Under the pieces are notes generated by a model. The model was given only the letters and a program-made list of their open reading frames with translations, ran no database searches and was not told where the DNA came from. A stretch of 64,000 bases of DNA, from assembly GCA_947496535.1 (NCBI GenBank), contig CANMDE010000003.1, positions 62,001-126,000 of the forward strand, read 5' to 3'. Shown piece by piece: positions 1 to 9,088 of the stretch (positions within the stretch are counted from its first letter, which is position 1; the number at the start of each line of letters is the position of its first letter). The position numbers and the translations under genes were made by a program. Source of the DNA: an uncultured Paracoccaceae bacterium. GTDB taxonomy: Bacteria; Pseudomonadota; Alphaproteobacteria; Rhodobacterales; Rhodobacteraceae.

Positions 1-1328
1 TGGCGGATGTGCTGCTACCAGCCGCTGGTTGGGGTGAGAAATCAGGTACGGTGACGAATTCAGAGCGACGGATTTCGCGGCAGCGGGCGTTTTTGCCGGT
101 GCCGGGGGAGGCGCGGCCTGATTGGCAGATCGTTTGTGATGTGGCTGCCCGGATGGGCTTTGACGGGTTTGATTATGACAGTCCGGCAGCTGTGTTTCGG
201 GAATATGCGGCGCTGACGCAGGTTAGTCAGGATTTTGGCAAGGATCTGGATCTGACGGCGTTGGCTGACCTTTCGGATGATGCCTATGATGATTTGCGCC
301 CGGTTCAGTGGCCGGTGAATGGGGGCGAGACACGGTTTTTCGCGGATGGCGGGTTTTATCATGCGGGCGGGAAGGCCCGTATGTTGGCGGTTGCCGCCCC
401 TGAACTGGCCCCGCAATCACGCGCGTTCCGTCTGAACACTGGGCGCAATCGCGATCAGTGGCATACTATGACGCGAACGGGCAAGTCGCCGAAGCTTGGG
501 TCGCATCTGGCGGAACCTTATGTGGAAATTCACCCTGATGATGCGGCCCGTTTGGGCGTTGGTCCGGCTGAACTGGTGCAGTTGACGGGTGACGGTGGGC
601 GCGGTGTGTTTCGGGCACTGATTTCTCAGAAGGTGGCCAAAGGCACGCTATTTGCGCCGCTCCATTGGACGCGGCAGGGCTCTTCTGCGGGGTGGATCAA
701 CGGCATGGTGCCCGGGGTAGTGGACCCTGTGTCGGGGCAGCCTGCGCTTAAGGCGGCCTCGGTGGACGCGGCACGGTTTGCCGCTGGCTGGTATGGGTTT
801 GCCGTGTCGGCCCATCTGATGGAGCCGACTCGGCCTTATGCCGCGATTGCCCGGACCGCGACCGGTTGGCAGGCCGAGGTGGCAGGGATCAAGACACCAA
901 GCGATTGGGAGGCCGAAGCGCGCAGTGTAACGGGCATGATGGCCGGCGACGCTGCGGTGATGTATGATGACCGTGCGGGGCAGACCCGCGTGGCCATTGT
1001 TGAGGATGGAAAAATCACAGCTTTGTTCTTTGCAGCCCCAGACCCTGTTGCCGTCGCCCGGCAACATGCGGCGTCGCTGATTGGGTCGGATGTGGCGGGG
1101 CTTGTAGCACTTGCCGGTCGCCCGGCAGCGGATCAGCCTGATCCCGGTGCGATTGTCTGTGCGTGTTATAGCGTGGGTGTGAATACACTGAAGGATGCGA
1201 TTGCGGGCGGTGTGGGGAGCGTGGCGGCTTTGGGTGAGGCGACATGCGCGGGGACGAATTGCGGGTCGTGCAAGCCCGAGTTGGCCGCTTTGATCGGGCA
1301 GTTCAAGCTGCCGATGGCTGCCGAATGA
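1..1328 (+). CDS. nasA: Assimilatory nitrate reductase, catalytic subunit, C-terminal part (5' end outside window)
   Basis: Cytoplasmic molybdoenzyme that reduces nitrate to nitrite for assimilation. The reading frame is open from base 3, so the gene starts upstream of the window. The visible part opens with the molybdopterin-oxidoreductase signature LPAAGWGEK followed by SERRISRQR, then carries the C-terminal molybdopterin-dinucleotide binding domain (LNTGRNRDQWHTMTRTGK). The last roughly 55 residues are a BFD-like [2Fe-2S] domain with cysteines in CAC and CAGTNCGSC, as in many bacterial NasA proteins. It overlaps the next gene by 4 bases (ATGA) and heads the visible part of a nitrate/siroheme operon. 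Identification is secure; which electron donor it uses cannot be seen. Confidence 0.93.
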   Translation, partial: ADVLLPAAGWGEKSGTVTNSERRISRQRAFLPVPGEARPDWQIVCDVAARMGFDGFDYDSPAAVFREYAALTQVSQDFGKDLDLTALADLSDDAYDDLRPVQWPVNGGETRFFADGGFYHAGGKARMLAVAAPELAPQSRAFRLNTGRNRDQWHTMTRTGKSPKLGSHLAEPYVEIHPDDAARLGVGPAELVQLTGDGGRGVFRALISQKVAKGTLFAPLHWTRQGSSAGWINGMVPGVVDPVSGQPALKAASVDAARFAAGWYGFAVSAHLMEPTRPYAAIARTATGWQAEVAGIKTPSDWEAEARSVTGMMAGDAAVMYDDRAGQTRVAIVEDGKITALFFAAPDPVAVARQHAASLIGSDVAGLVALAGRPAADQPDPGAIVCACYSVGVNTLKDAIAGGVGSVAALGEATCAGTNCGSCKPELAALIGQFKLPMAAE

Positions 1329-2281
1329 CACTGACGCCATATGTCCAGATCATTGCGCGCGGTAATAATCGTGCCCGTCCGATGGAATTGGAAGAAGCAC
1401 GCGCTGCGATGGGCGTCATGCTGGATGGCAAGGCAGAGCCCGAGGCGCTGGGCGCGCTGTTGATGGTGCTGCGCTATCGTGGCGAAGTACCTGCGGAGAT
1501 TGCCGGGTTCACTGCGGGATTGCGCGACAAGAGTGCTGTGCAGATGAAGGCTGATCTGGACTGGCCGAGCTATGCGGCTGGTCGGACGCGCGGTGCGCCG
1601 TTATTTTTGCTGGCGGCAAAGCTGGTGGCGCAAGCGGGGTATCGTGTGGTGTTGCATGGGTGGAACTCCCATCAATCAACCACGGCGTCGGTACGTGATG
1701 CGTTGGGGCCGCTGGGTATTCCAATGGATGCGACCGATGCCCCGCTGACATATCTGCCGGTCGAAAAATATACGCCGGAGGCGTTTGGGCTTTTAAGGTT
1801 GCGCGACACGTTTGGCCTGCGGTCATGCATCAACACCGTGCTTCGCATGTGGAACCCGGCCGGCGCTGCGGCGACTGTGCAGGGGGTGTTTCATCCGTCT
1901 TACCGGGGGCTACAGGCGCAAGCGGCGGCCTTGCTGGATCAAAACGCCCTGACAGTGATCAAAGGTGGCGGTGGCGAGTTTGAGCGTAACCCAGCCAAGG
2001 CTGTGCAGTGCTTTGGCCTGCGCAATGGCGACCATTTTCAGGATGAAGGTGGTGTGTTTTTGGATGAGACGCGGCGCTTGCATGAACCTGACAGTTTGGT
2101 TGATCCGGTGGCGCTTTGGGCCGGTCAGGTGACAGACGGATTCGCTGAGGCGACCGTGATCGGCACGGCGGGGCTGGCGCTTTGGACGTTGGGTGCCGCG
2201 CCGACGATTGCGGCGGCGGACCAGATGGCGACCGACCTGTGGGCAGACCGCTTTGCGGGTGATGAAAGGAAACTGGCATGA
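1325..2281 (+). CDS. TrpD2/YbiB-like glycosyl transferase family protein of the nitrate assimilation operon
   Basis: A 318-residue relative of anthranilate phosphoribosyltransferase (TrpD). The N-terminal helical domain carries the EEARAAMGVMLDGKAEP..ALGALLMVLRYRGE pattern of the family, and the second domain has HGWNSHQSTTASVRDALGPLG in place of the PRPP loop of true TrpD. Related YbiB/TrpD2 proteins bind nucleic acid rather than making tryptophan. The ATG at 1325 was chosen over an upstream in-frame start because it overlaps the nasA stop as ATGA; the following cysG start overlaps in the same way, so the three genes are translationally coupled. Why a TrpD-like protein sits in nitrate assimilation operons is not evident from the sequence. 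Confidence 0.8.
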   Translation: MTLTPYVQIIARGNNRARPMELEEARAAMGVMLDGKAEPEALGALLMVLRYRGEVPAEIAGFTAGLRDKSAVQMKADLDWPSYAAGRTRGAPLFLLAAKLVAQAGYRVVLHGWNSHQSTTASVRDALGPLGIPMDATDAPLTYLPVEKYTPEAFGLLRLRDTFGLRSCINTVLRMWNPAGAAATVQGVFHPSYRGLQAQAAALLDQNALTVIKGGGGEFERNPAKAVQCFGLRNGDHFQDEGGVFLDETRRLHEPDSLVDPVALWAGQVTDGFAEATVIGTAGLALWTLGAAPTIAAADQMATDLWADRFAGDERKLA

Positions 2282-3672
2282 AGACCTTCCCGATGTTCCT
2301 GACCATGGCGGGTCGCCGCGTGGTGATCGCGGGCGGTGGTGAGCAGGCCGCGCAGAAATGCCGGTTGATGCTCAAGACCGAAGCCGAGATTTGCGTGCAT
2401 GCACCTGAGCTGGAGCCTGAGCTGGCTGATCTGCATCGCGAGGGGCGGATTACCTGGGTGACTGACCCTATCGACCCGGATGCCTTTGCAGGGGCGGCAC
2501 TTGTGTTTGTGGCGACCGGTTGCCCGGGGCTGGATGCGTCTTTGCATGATCTGGCAAAGATAGCCGGAACTGTTGTGAATGTCGTTGACCAACCGGACCT
2601 ATGTGATGCGATCACGCCGTCGATTGTGGACCGCGATCCGGTCGTCGTCGCGATTGGCACGGAAGGGACCGCCCCAGTGCTGGCCCGTCAGATCAAGACG
2701 CGTATGGAAGAGGTGTTGGAGCCGCGATTGGGCGATTTGGCAGCCTTGGCCGGGCGTTTGCGGGACCGGGCGGCGATGCGGTTGCAGCCGCGTAAACGGC
2801 GCGATTTGTGGCGCTGGGTTTTCAATGGGCCTGCACGCGATGCCCATGCCCGCGGGGCAGAGCGTGAGGCGGCGCAACTGATCAAAGAGGCAATCGATAC
2901 GGCTGAATTCGGTGCGGCTGGTGTCGCGCCAGTCGCTTTGGTCGGGGCTGGGCCGGGGTCAAAAGACCTGATCACCTTGCGCGGTGTGCAGCGGTTGCAG
3001 GAGGCGGACATCATTTTCTACGACCGGCTGGTTGATCCGGAGGTTCTGGAACTGGCCCGTCGCGATGCCGAACGTGTCTATGTTGGCAAGGCGCCGGGCT
3101 GTCATTCTTGGCCGCAGGACCAGATCAATGGGGTGCTTGTTTCCGCAGCCAAGCAAGGCAAGCGTGTTGTGCGTCTGAAATGCGGTGATCCGGGGATTTT
3201 TGCACGCGGAGCCGAGGAGATCGAGGCGCTGAAAGCGGCAGATATTCCGTTCGAGATTGTGCCCGGTGTGACGGCAGCGAGCGCTGCTGCGGCTAGTCTT
3301 GGCGATATGCTGACCGAGCGGGACAAGACTGATACGTTGGTGCTGACCACTGGGCGTTGTGCTGATCCCGATAGCCCGCCCGATTGGCTGGACCATCTGA
3401 AACAGGGGACCAATGTGGCGTTTTACATGGGCGTGAAGGCGGCGGCAGAGATTGAGGCGGCAGTAGCGAAATCCGGTCTGGCGGGCCAGATTGAGGCGCG
3501 GATTGTCAGCCATGCGCAGATGCCATCGGAGGTGAGTGTGGCCTGTAGGGCCACCGATTTGGCCAAAACCATCGCGTCCCACGACATTGCGAACCCGGCG
3601 ATTATTTTCCTCCGTTGTCCGCGGGTCGCCGTTGCGTCTGCCGCGACTTCGCCGATAAGCGTGCCAGCCTGA
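2278..3672 (+). CDS. cysG: Siroheme synthase (precorrin-2 dehydrogenase/ferrochelatase plus uroporphyrinogen-III methyltransferase)
   Basis: Trifunctional 464-residue enzyme that turns uroporphyrinogen III into siroheme, the cofactor of nitrite and sulfite reductases. Residues 1 to about 200 form the Met8-like dehydrogenase/chelatase half (GRRVVIAGGGEQAAQK NAD-binding loop). Residues about 215-460 are the SAM-dependent methyltransferase half (VALVGAGPGSKDLITLRG, then VRLKCGDPGIFARGAEE and VPGVTAASAAAA). Full length for the family. It is coupled to the preceding genes by a 4-base overlap, consistent with siroheme supply for an assimilatory nitrite reductase that should lie upstream of the window. 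Confidence 0.95.
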   Translation: MKTFPMFLTMAGRRVVIAGGGEQAAQKCRLMLKTEAEICVHAPELEPELADLHREGRITWVTDPIDPDAFAGAALVFVATGCPGLDASLHDLAKIAGTVVNVVDQPDLCDAITPSIVDRDPVVVAIGTEGTAPVLARQIKTRMEEVLEPRLGDLAALAGRLRDRAAMRLQPRKRRDLWRWVFNGPARDAHARGAEREAAQLIKEAIDTAEFGAAGVAPVALVGAGPGSKDLITLRGVQRLQEADIIFYDRLVDPEVLELARRDAERVYVGKAPGCHSWPQDQINGVLVSAAKQGKRVVRLKCGDPGIFARGAEEIEALKAADIPFEIVPGVTAASAAAASLGDMLTERDKTDTLVLTTGRCADPDSPPDWLDHLKQGTNVAFYMGVKAAAEIEAAVAKSGLAGQIEARIVSHAQMPSEVSVACRATDLAKTIASHDIANPAIIFLRCPRVAVASAATSPISVPA

Positions 3673-3735
3673 TATCGACACTGCCGCTGTTCTGTGGGTA
3701 AATCCGCGCTGAACGGGGCGAGGGTTTGCAATCTG

Positions 3736-4638
3736 ATGAAAGCGGTTGGCATTGATCTTGGTGGTACGAAGATCATGGCGCAGGTCTTTGATACGGCGTG
3801 GTCTGTTGTGGATAGCCGTCGGGTGCCGACGCCGCAAACCTATCCTGAATTGGTGGTCGCTTTGCGTGATCTGGTGGGCTGGGCCGATGCTTTGGCGGGT
3901 CAGTCGCTGCCTGTGGGCATCGGTGCGGCGGGATTGATCCGCCCGGATGGGACTGTGTTGACAGGAAATCTTTGTGCGACGGGTCATGATTTGCCCGGCG
4001 ATATTACAGCGGCGATTGGGCGACCGGTGGCTTACCTGAATGATGCGAGGGCCTTTACCCTGTCGGAGGCCGTTTTTGGTGCAGGGCGTGGAGCGCGGAC
4101 GGTGATGGCATTGCTGCTTGGCACCGGTGTCGGTGGTGGGATTGCTGTGGATGGGCAGCTGCTGGCCGGTCCGACCGGCACAGGAAGCGAGTTTGGGCAG
4201 ATCGCGGCGCCAGCTTCGGTTGTTGCCGCCCATGGGTTGCCAGTGGTTCGCTGTGGTTGCGGGCGGATGGGCTGCATCGAGACGCTGCTTTCTGGCGCGG
4301 GATTGTCGCGGATTGGTGAGGTGACGATGGGCGCGAAGGTGGCCCCGCCTGACATTATTGCCGCGCGGGCCGACGATCCAGCGGCACGAAAGGCGTGGGA
4401 TATCTGGTGTGATTTGGCGGCAGAGTTGGTTGTGACGCTGACCTTGACGGTGGACCCGGATTGTATCGTGCTGGGTGGTGGCATGTCGTTAATCCCCGGT
4501 GTGGTGGAAGATGTGCAAAAGGCTGCCGCGGCGCGGCAGTTGGCGGGCTTTGACGTGCCTCCCCTGCGGTTGGCAGAGGGCGGGCCGGAGAGCGGGGCGC
4601 GTGGTGCGGCTTATGCGGCGGTGATGGCAGATGGTTAG
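3736..4638 (+). CDS. nagK: ROK-family sugar kinase, probable N-acetylglucosamine kinase
   Basis: A 300-residue ROK kinase. The ATP phosphate-binding motif GIDLGGTK is at residues 5-12, a second glycine-rich motif LLGTGVGGGIA lies near the middle, and the ROK zinc motif CGCGRMGCIE follows. The ATG at 3736 is preceded by GGGCGAGGG; the in-frame GTG at 3694 lacks a clear ribosome site and adds 14 unconserved-looking residues. The stop overlaps the nagA start by 8 bases, so the substrate is most likely GlcNAc, giving GlcNAc-6-P for NagA. Glucokinase activity is the alternative; the context argues for the amino sugar, possibly from peptidoglycan or chitin recycling. Confidence 0.82.
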   Translation: MKAVGIDLGGTKIMAQVFDTAWSVVDSRRVPTPQTYPELVVALRDLVGWADALAGQSLPVGIGAAGLIRPDGTVLTGNLCATGHDLPGDITAAIGRPVAYLNDARAFTLSEAVFGAGRGARTVMALLLGTGVGGGIAVDGQLLAGPTGTGSEFGQIAAPASVVAAHGLPVVRCGCGRMGCIETLLSGAGLSRIGEVTMGAKVAPPDIIAARADDPAARKAWDIWCDLAAELVVTLTLTVDPDCIVLGGGMSLIPGVVEDVQKAAAARQLAGFDVPPLRLAEGGPESGARGAAYAAVMADG

Positions 4639-5758
4639 TGCCTGGTTTCGCCCGGATCGGGTATTTGATGGGGCTGATCTTCATGATGATATGGCGATCT
4701 GTATTGAGGATGGCCGTGTCGTGGCACTGGACCGGGTTGTGGATGCCAAACCGCTGACGGGGCTGGTGACGCCCGGCTTTGTCGATTTGCAGGTTAATGG
4801 TGGCGGGGGCGTGCTGCTGAATCAAAACCCGACTGTTGAGGGGATGCAGAAGATTGCTGCCGCACATCTGCGGTTTGGCACGGTATCGATCATGCCGACT
4901 GTCATTACGGACACGCCAGAGATCATGGCGCGGGCGGTGGATGCTGCGCTTGCTGTGGCCGGTGAGCCCTGGTTTGCGGGTCTGCATATCGAGGGGCCGC
5001 ATATCGCGATGGCTCGTCGGGGGACGCATGATCCGCGATTTATTCGGGAATTGGATGAGGTCACGATTGGCCATGTGCAACGCCTTCGCGACGCAGACCT
5101 GCGGGTGATGATCACACTGGCACCCGAGGCCGCAACGTTGGATCAGATTGCTGCTTTGGTACGGATGGGGGCCATTGTTTCACTGGGGCATAGCGATGCG
5201 ACGGCTGAAGTTGCGCAAGATGCCTTTGAGGCGGGTGCGACCTGTGCGACCCATTTGTTCAACGCGATGTCGCCAATGCAGGGGCGTGCGCCGGGGCTGG
5301 TGGGTGCTGCGATCAACCATGCCGAATTTGCTGGCATCATTTGCGACGGGGTGCATGTGGCGGACGAGATGGTGGGACTGGCGATCAGGGCCCGACCAAA
5401 GCCGGACAGCATGTTTCTGGTGTCCGACGCAATGCCGACGGTTGGCGGACCGGATGCGTTCGATCTTTATGGTCGTACGGTGCGGTTGCAAAACGGGCGT
5501 CTGGTGAATGATGAGGGCAATCTGGCCGGTGCTCATGTGACGCAGGCCAAGGGTGTTGCCCGGTTGGTGAACCGGATTGGCCTGTCGCCCGAGTCCGCTT
5601 TGCGCATGGCGATCACCACCCCCGGGAATGTGATCAACCGCCCTGATCTGGCGCGGATGGTTGGGCGAGACATAACGGATATAGTTGTTTTGAATGATAA
5701 ATTTGAAGTGCGCGGTGCGTTACCGGACATCGTTGATATCGACAATCAAATGGCGTGA
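4631..5758 (+). CDS. nagA: N-acetylglucosamine-6-phosphate deacetylase
   Basis: Amidohydrolase that deacetylates GlcNAc-6-P to glucosamine-6-P. The 375-residue protein has the family landmarks in order: GFVDLQVNGGGG near residue 55, the metal-ligand region GLHIEGPH, SLGHSDAT, CATHLFNAMSPM, and VSDAMPTVGG (in place of the usual TDA). The ATG overlaps the stop of the upstream ROK kinase, forming a two-gene operon. No nagB (deaminase) is visible nearby. Length and motif order are standard, so the call is firm. Confidence 0.93.
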   Translation: MVSAWFRPDRVFDGADLHDDMAICIEDGRVVALDRVVDAKPLTGLVTPGFVDLQVNGGGGVLLNQNPTVEGMQKIAAAHLRFGTVSIMPTVITDTPEIMARAVDAALAVAGEPWFAGLHIEGPHIAMARRGTHDPRFIRELDEVTIGHVQRLRDADLRVMITLAPEAATLDQIAALVRMGAIVSLGHSDATAEVAQDAFEAGATCATHLFNAMSPMQGRAPGLVGAAINHAEFAGIICDGVHVADEMVGLAIRARPKPDSMFLVSDAMPTVGGPDAFDLYGRTVRLQNGRLVNDEGNLAGAHVTQAKGVARLVNRIGLSPESALRMAITTPGNVINRPDLARMVGRDITDIVVLNDKFEVRGALPDIVDIDNQMA

Positions 5759-5840
5759 TATCGCTTAACATCTGGCCAGCTGCTGTTGTGGTGCCTATCT
5801 GGTGCGTGCATAGATGCGCCGAAACACGTAGGATTAAACG

Positions 5841-6446
5841 ATGATCAAAGGTTTTTTTGCAGCACTGCTGATGATGGGTGTGGTGATGACAGGAGGGGCG
5901 GCTTCGTCCCAGCAGCTGTCGTTGGCGGAGGTGTCTGGGTACCTCAATCAACTGCAGACAGCGCAGGGTGGGTTTACCCAGATCAATGCCGATGGGACGC
6001 TGTCCACTGGTACGATTTACATCAAGCGGCCGGGCCGCATTCGTTTTGAATATGACCCGCCCGAGCAATCGCTTGTCATGGCCGGTGGCGGGTCGGTCGC
6101 GGTTTTTGATCCGCGTTCGAATACCGGGCCGGATCGCTATCCTTTGAACCAGACACCGCTGAACATCATACTCGAACGCAATGTGGACCTGAACCGCGCC
6201 CGTATGGTGACGGGGCATACGTCGGACGGTACGACCACGACGATCACGGCCCAAGACCCGGCGCATCCGGAATACGGAAACATCCAGATGGTGTTCACCG
6301 CCAATCCGATTGAACTGCGTCAGTGGGTGGTCACGGACGATAGCGGCACCCAGACCACCGTTGTTCTGAATGATATGTCGGTAGGTGGTAGCATCGGTGA
6401 CATACTGTTCAACATTCAGTCCGAGACCCGCAAGCGTAGCGGTTGA
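5841..6446 (+). CDS. lolA: Outer-membrane lipoprotein carrier protein LolA-like
   Basis: A 201-residue secreted protein with a Sec signal peptide (MIKGFFAALLMMGVVMTGGAAS, cleavage near residue 24). It has the LolA pattern of a loop LQTAQGGFTQ followed by GTIYIKRPGRIRFEYDPP, the hydrophobic half-barrel that carries lipoproteins across the periplasm. An AGGA ribosome site precedes the ATG. It is transcribed alone and ends at a strong hairpin shared with the convergent diguanylate cyclase gene. LolA is recognised from motif and length; no lolB is seen, as usual in alphaproteobacteria. Confidence 0.88.
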   Translation: MIKGFFAALLMMGVVMTGGAASSQQLSLAEVSGYLNQLQTAQGGFTQINADGTLSTGTIYIKRPGRIRFEYDPPEQSLVMAGGGSVAVFDPRSNTGPDRYPLNQTPLNIILERNVDLNRARMVTGHTSDGTTTTITAQDPAHPEYGNIQMVFTANPIELRQWVVTDDSGTQTTVVLNDMSVGGSIGDILFNIQSETRKRSG

Positions 6447-6462
6447 ACGAAGAGATCGATAA

Positions 6463-6503
6463 GCCCTCCACCGGATTGCCGAATATCTAATCCGGTGGGG
6501 GGC
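6463..6503. terminator. Bidirectional hairpin terminator between lolA and the GGDEF gene
   Basis: GCCCTCCACCGGATT (6463-6477) pairs with AATCCGGTGGGGGGC (6489-6503), giving a 15-bp stem with one G-U pair and an 11-base loop. It sits between two convergent stops. There is no long T tract on either side, so it may work by hairpin strength alone. Confidence 0.65.
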
Positions 6504-6518
6504 GTTCCGGCTTTGGCT

Positions 6519-7610
6519 TCAGGCCATTTGCATCAGCCATTCACCTACGCGGTCTCGCCCCTGTTCCTTTGCCTCGTATAGCGCGCCATCTGCCTGCGCG
6601 CGCAGTGTTTCAAAGCCGGGCAGATCGCGCGACCATGCAAGCCCGATGCTGATCGACGCTTCAACGACCTTTCCGTCGCAGACGATTGGGGCATCCTGCA
6701 CGGATTTTCGGCATCGTTCAGCGACAGCCCGGGCCTGTTGGTTGGTCAGGTCGTGCAAGACGACAAGGAATTCATCGCCGCTCATCCTTGCGAAAATGTC
6801 GTGAGATCGCAGGCATGACGCCACACGTTTGGCGATGTTGACCAAGACCCCATCGCCAGCCAGATGGCCATGGGTGTCATTGATGGTTTTGAACTTGTCG
6901 ACATCGATACACAGCATTGCCACCCCGATTGCGGGCGGATCGGTTAAGGCATTGTAGGCGGCCACCGCACTGTTGCGATTGTGGAGTTTTGTCAGCGGAT
7001 CAAGCCGCGCTGCATTCACCAGTTCATTCGTCTCGCGAAGCAGGCGCTGTTCCCGCGTAATGAGATTGCACAGGATGAAACACCCGGCGAAGTTTGCTAC
7101 GATCAAAGTTGGCGCTGCCTCGTAAAAGAAGGTGGTCCGTAAGGGTTCGGGCAGGAACGCCCCCAAAAGAACATAGGTTGAGATCATCGCGCTGAGGATC
7201 GCTGCTGATTTTTGATCGTCCGAGATACGAGGTTGAACATATTTCGACCATAGCTGCCCCATCACAAAGGCCGCGATCATCCCCGCAAAGCCCAGCATCA
7301 TTCCTGTGCCGCCGATGCTGAACCGTGCCAAACAACCGATCAGCAGCGCCAGAAGCCCACCAGCAAACCCGAAATAGGCGGACGCCACCCCGACAAACAG
7401 ATTTCGGATGTCGATGACAACACCGTCTGCGATGAATATCGGGGACGACATGGCAACGATTGTGGCCAGCCCGAAAATCAGCCCCATGACCAGATTGACC
7501 GACAATGTGGCCCTTACCGACCGATTGATGAGGCTATAGGCATAGACCAGCATGACAGCCAAGGCCGTCGGTTCGATCAGCAGTATCAGAGTTTCCATGA
7601 GTCCAGTCAT
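6519..7610 (-). CDS. Membrane diguanylate cyclase with LytS-type 5TM sensor and SGDEF active site
   Basis: The first roughly 190 residues are a 5-6 segment membrane domain of the 5TM/LYT type (GLIFGLATIVAMSSPIF, then VIDIRNLFVGVASAYFGF). The C-terminal half is a GGDEF domain (DPLTKLHNRNS, IDVDKFKTINDTHGHLAGD, active site ARMSGDEFLVVL). The first active-site glycine is serine, a change also seen in functional cyclases (S/G/A at that position), so c-di-GMP synthesis is likely but unproven. The start is uncertain: ATG 7610 and ATG 7598 are both possible, and GTG 7652 would add a poorly hydrophobic leader. No EAL domain. Probable role: coupling an unknown membrane signal to motility or biofilm switching. 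Confidence 0.85.
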   Translation of the reverse strand: MTGLMETLILLIEPTALAVMLVYAYSLINRSVRATLSVNLVMGLIFGLATIVAMSSPIFIADGVVIDIRNLFVGVASAYFGFAGGLLALLIGCLARFSIGGTGMMLGFAGMIAAFVMGQLWSKYVQPRISDDQKSAAILSAMISTYVLLGAFLPEPLRTTFFYEAAPTLIVANFAGCFILCNLITREQRLLRETNELVNAARLDPLTKLHNRNSAVAAYNALTDPPAIGVAMLCIDVDKFKTINDTHGHLAGDGVLVNIAKRVASCLRSHDIFARMSGDEFLVVLHDLTNQQARAVAERCRKSVQDAPIVCDGKVVEASISIGLAWSRDLPGFETLRAQADGALYEAKEQGRDRVGEWLMQMA

Positions 7611-7748
7611 TCGCGTGTACCTGTGAGTGAGGTTTCCGAAGTAACTGATCACCGGTAAGGCGGTGGTTAAGCCCTGACCCGCATTAGCGTTTTTTCTGCT
7701 GAAAGATACTGATTGTTGGTGAAGTTTTTATTCAAAGAGCGGGTATGA

Positions 7749-8987
7749 TCAGGCTGCCGCTGGCGCTGCCCGCCGTTCATTGATCGGCAGATGGACGATG
7801 GCGCTGAACGCTCCCACACCGATCCCGACCCACCAGACATGCGTATATGTTCCGTAGACATCATAAAGCGCACCGCCCAGCCATACGCCCAGGAATGATC
7901 CCAACTGGTGCGAGAAGAAGACGATCCCGTAAAGCGTGCCCATATAGCGCAGCCCATATAGATGCGCGACAAGGCCAGATGTCAGCGGCACGGTGGCCAG
8001 CCATAGGCTACCCATTGCGACCGAAAACAGGATAACGGTGCCAGGTGTGATTGGCGTCAGGATAAAGGCTGCCGCGACGATGGTCCTGCCGGTATAGATG
8101 CCCGCAAGCAGATATTTCTTGGAGTATCGCTTGCCCGCCCAGCCCGCCAACAAGGTTCCCCCGATATTGGCCAGCCCGATGAGCGATATGGCGACCGCCC
8201 CAAGTGCGCTGGTCGTGCTGATCCCCATGCCCGCCAGAATGCCGCCTTGGTCGATGGGGCCGCACATTTCTGTCACCAGTGCCGGGAAATGGGCGGTGAT
8301 GAAGGCCAGTTGGTAGCCGCAGGAAAAGAACCCCAGAAAGATCAGCGTATAGGACGGGTCCTTGAAGGCGCGGACCAAGATCGTGCCCATGCTTTCTTCC
8401 AGCTCGGCTTTGCTGGCCTGGGCCGGGCTGCGCATCATTGGCAGGACCATAAGCACGGCGAGGATCAGGCCCGCGAAGGTCACAAACGTCATTTGCCATG
8501 TCATGAAACCGAGCAGATACTCAGCGAGTGGCGCCCCGAAGACTTGACCTGCGGAGCCTGCCGCCGTCGCGATGGCCAGCGCCATGGAGCGGTTTTCGTC
8601 CGATGCTGCCCGTCCGACCACGGCGAGGATGACCCCAAACCCGGTCCCGGCGATGCCGAAGCCGACAAGGACTTCGTAGAACTGATGCGCCAGCGGTGTC
8701 GTGGCCCCGGCGGATAAAAGCAATCCGAGCGCGTAGCAGACCGCGCCGATGATGATGGCCTTACGGTCCCCTATCTTTTCGGCGACCGCCCCAAAGATCG
8801 GCTGCCCAATCCCCCAGGCCAGATTCTGGATCGCGATGGCGAGGCTGAAATCGGTGCGGAGCCAGCCGAACTCTTCGGCAATCGGGATTTGGAAGACGCC
8901 GAAGGATGCGCGGATGGCGAAGCCTGTCATGATGATCAGGCAGCCCGCGATCAGAACGGGAGTGATAAGAGGCGCTTGGCGTTCCAT
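7749..8987 (-). CDS. MFS transporter
   Basis: A 412-residue inner-membrane protein with twelve predicted transmembrane segments in two six-helix halves, separated by a charged loop (SPAQASKAELEESMG). The conserved MFS loop-2 motif appears as GAVAEKIGDRKAIIIG, and the N-terminus LITPVLIAGCLIIMTGFAIRA resembles YbfB/OFA-type carriers for organic anions. No solute-binding signature lets me name a substrate. It appears monocistronic, followed by about 140 bases before the GGDEF gene stop-side region. Family is firm, substrate unknown. Confidence 0.85.
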   Translation of the reverse strand: MERQAPLITPVLIAGCLIIMTGFAIRASFGVFQIPIAEEFGWLRTDFSLAIAIQNLAWGIGQPIFGAVAEKIGDRKAIIIGAVCYALGLLLSAGATTPLAHQFYEVLVGFGIAGTGFGVILAVVGRAASDENRSMALAIATAAGSAGQVFGAPLAEYLLGFMTWQMTFVTFAGLILAVLMVLPMMRSPAQASKAELEESMGTILVRAFKDPSYTLIFLGFFSCGYQLAFITAHFPALVTEMCGPIDQGGILAGMGISTTSALGAVAISLIGLANIGGTLLAGWAGKRYSKKYLLAGIYTGRTIVAAAFILTPITPGTVILFSVAMGSLWLATVPLTSGLVAHLYGLRYMGTLYGIVFFSHQLGSFLGVWLGGALYDVYGTYTHVWWVGIGVGAFSAIVHLPINERRAAPAAA

Positions 8988-9088
8988 GGTCGCAGTTCGC
9001 GCCCGTGCGCGGGGATTGTCAATGGGCTCGCTACCCGCTTTGACCGGGCGCGGATGAAAATCCTATGGGTTGAAAGTCGCTCTAACCC

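Noticed and set aside
2959..4233. Long minus-strand ORF of 424 codons across cysG and the ROK kinase
   Set aside because: It is a shadow of two genes with strong motifs in the plus frames; its translation is Arg/His-rich with no family pattern.
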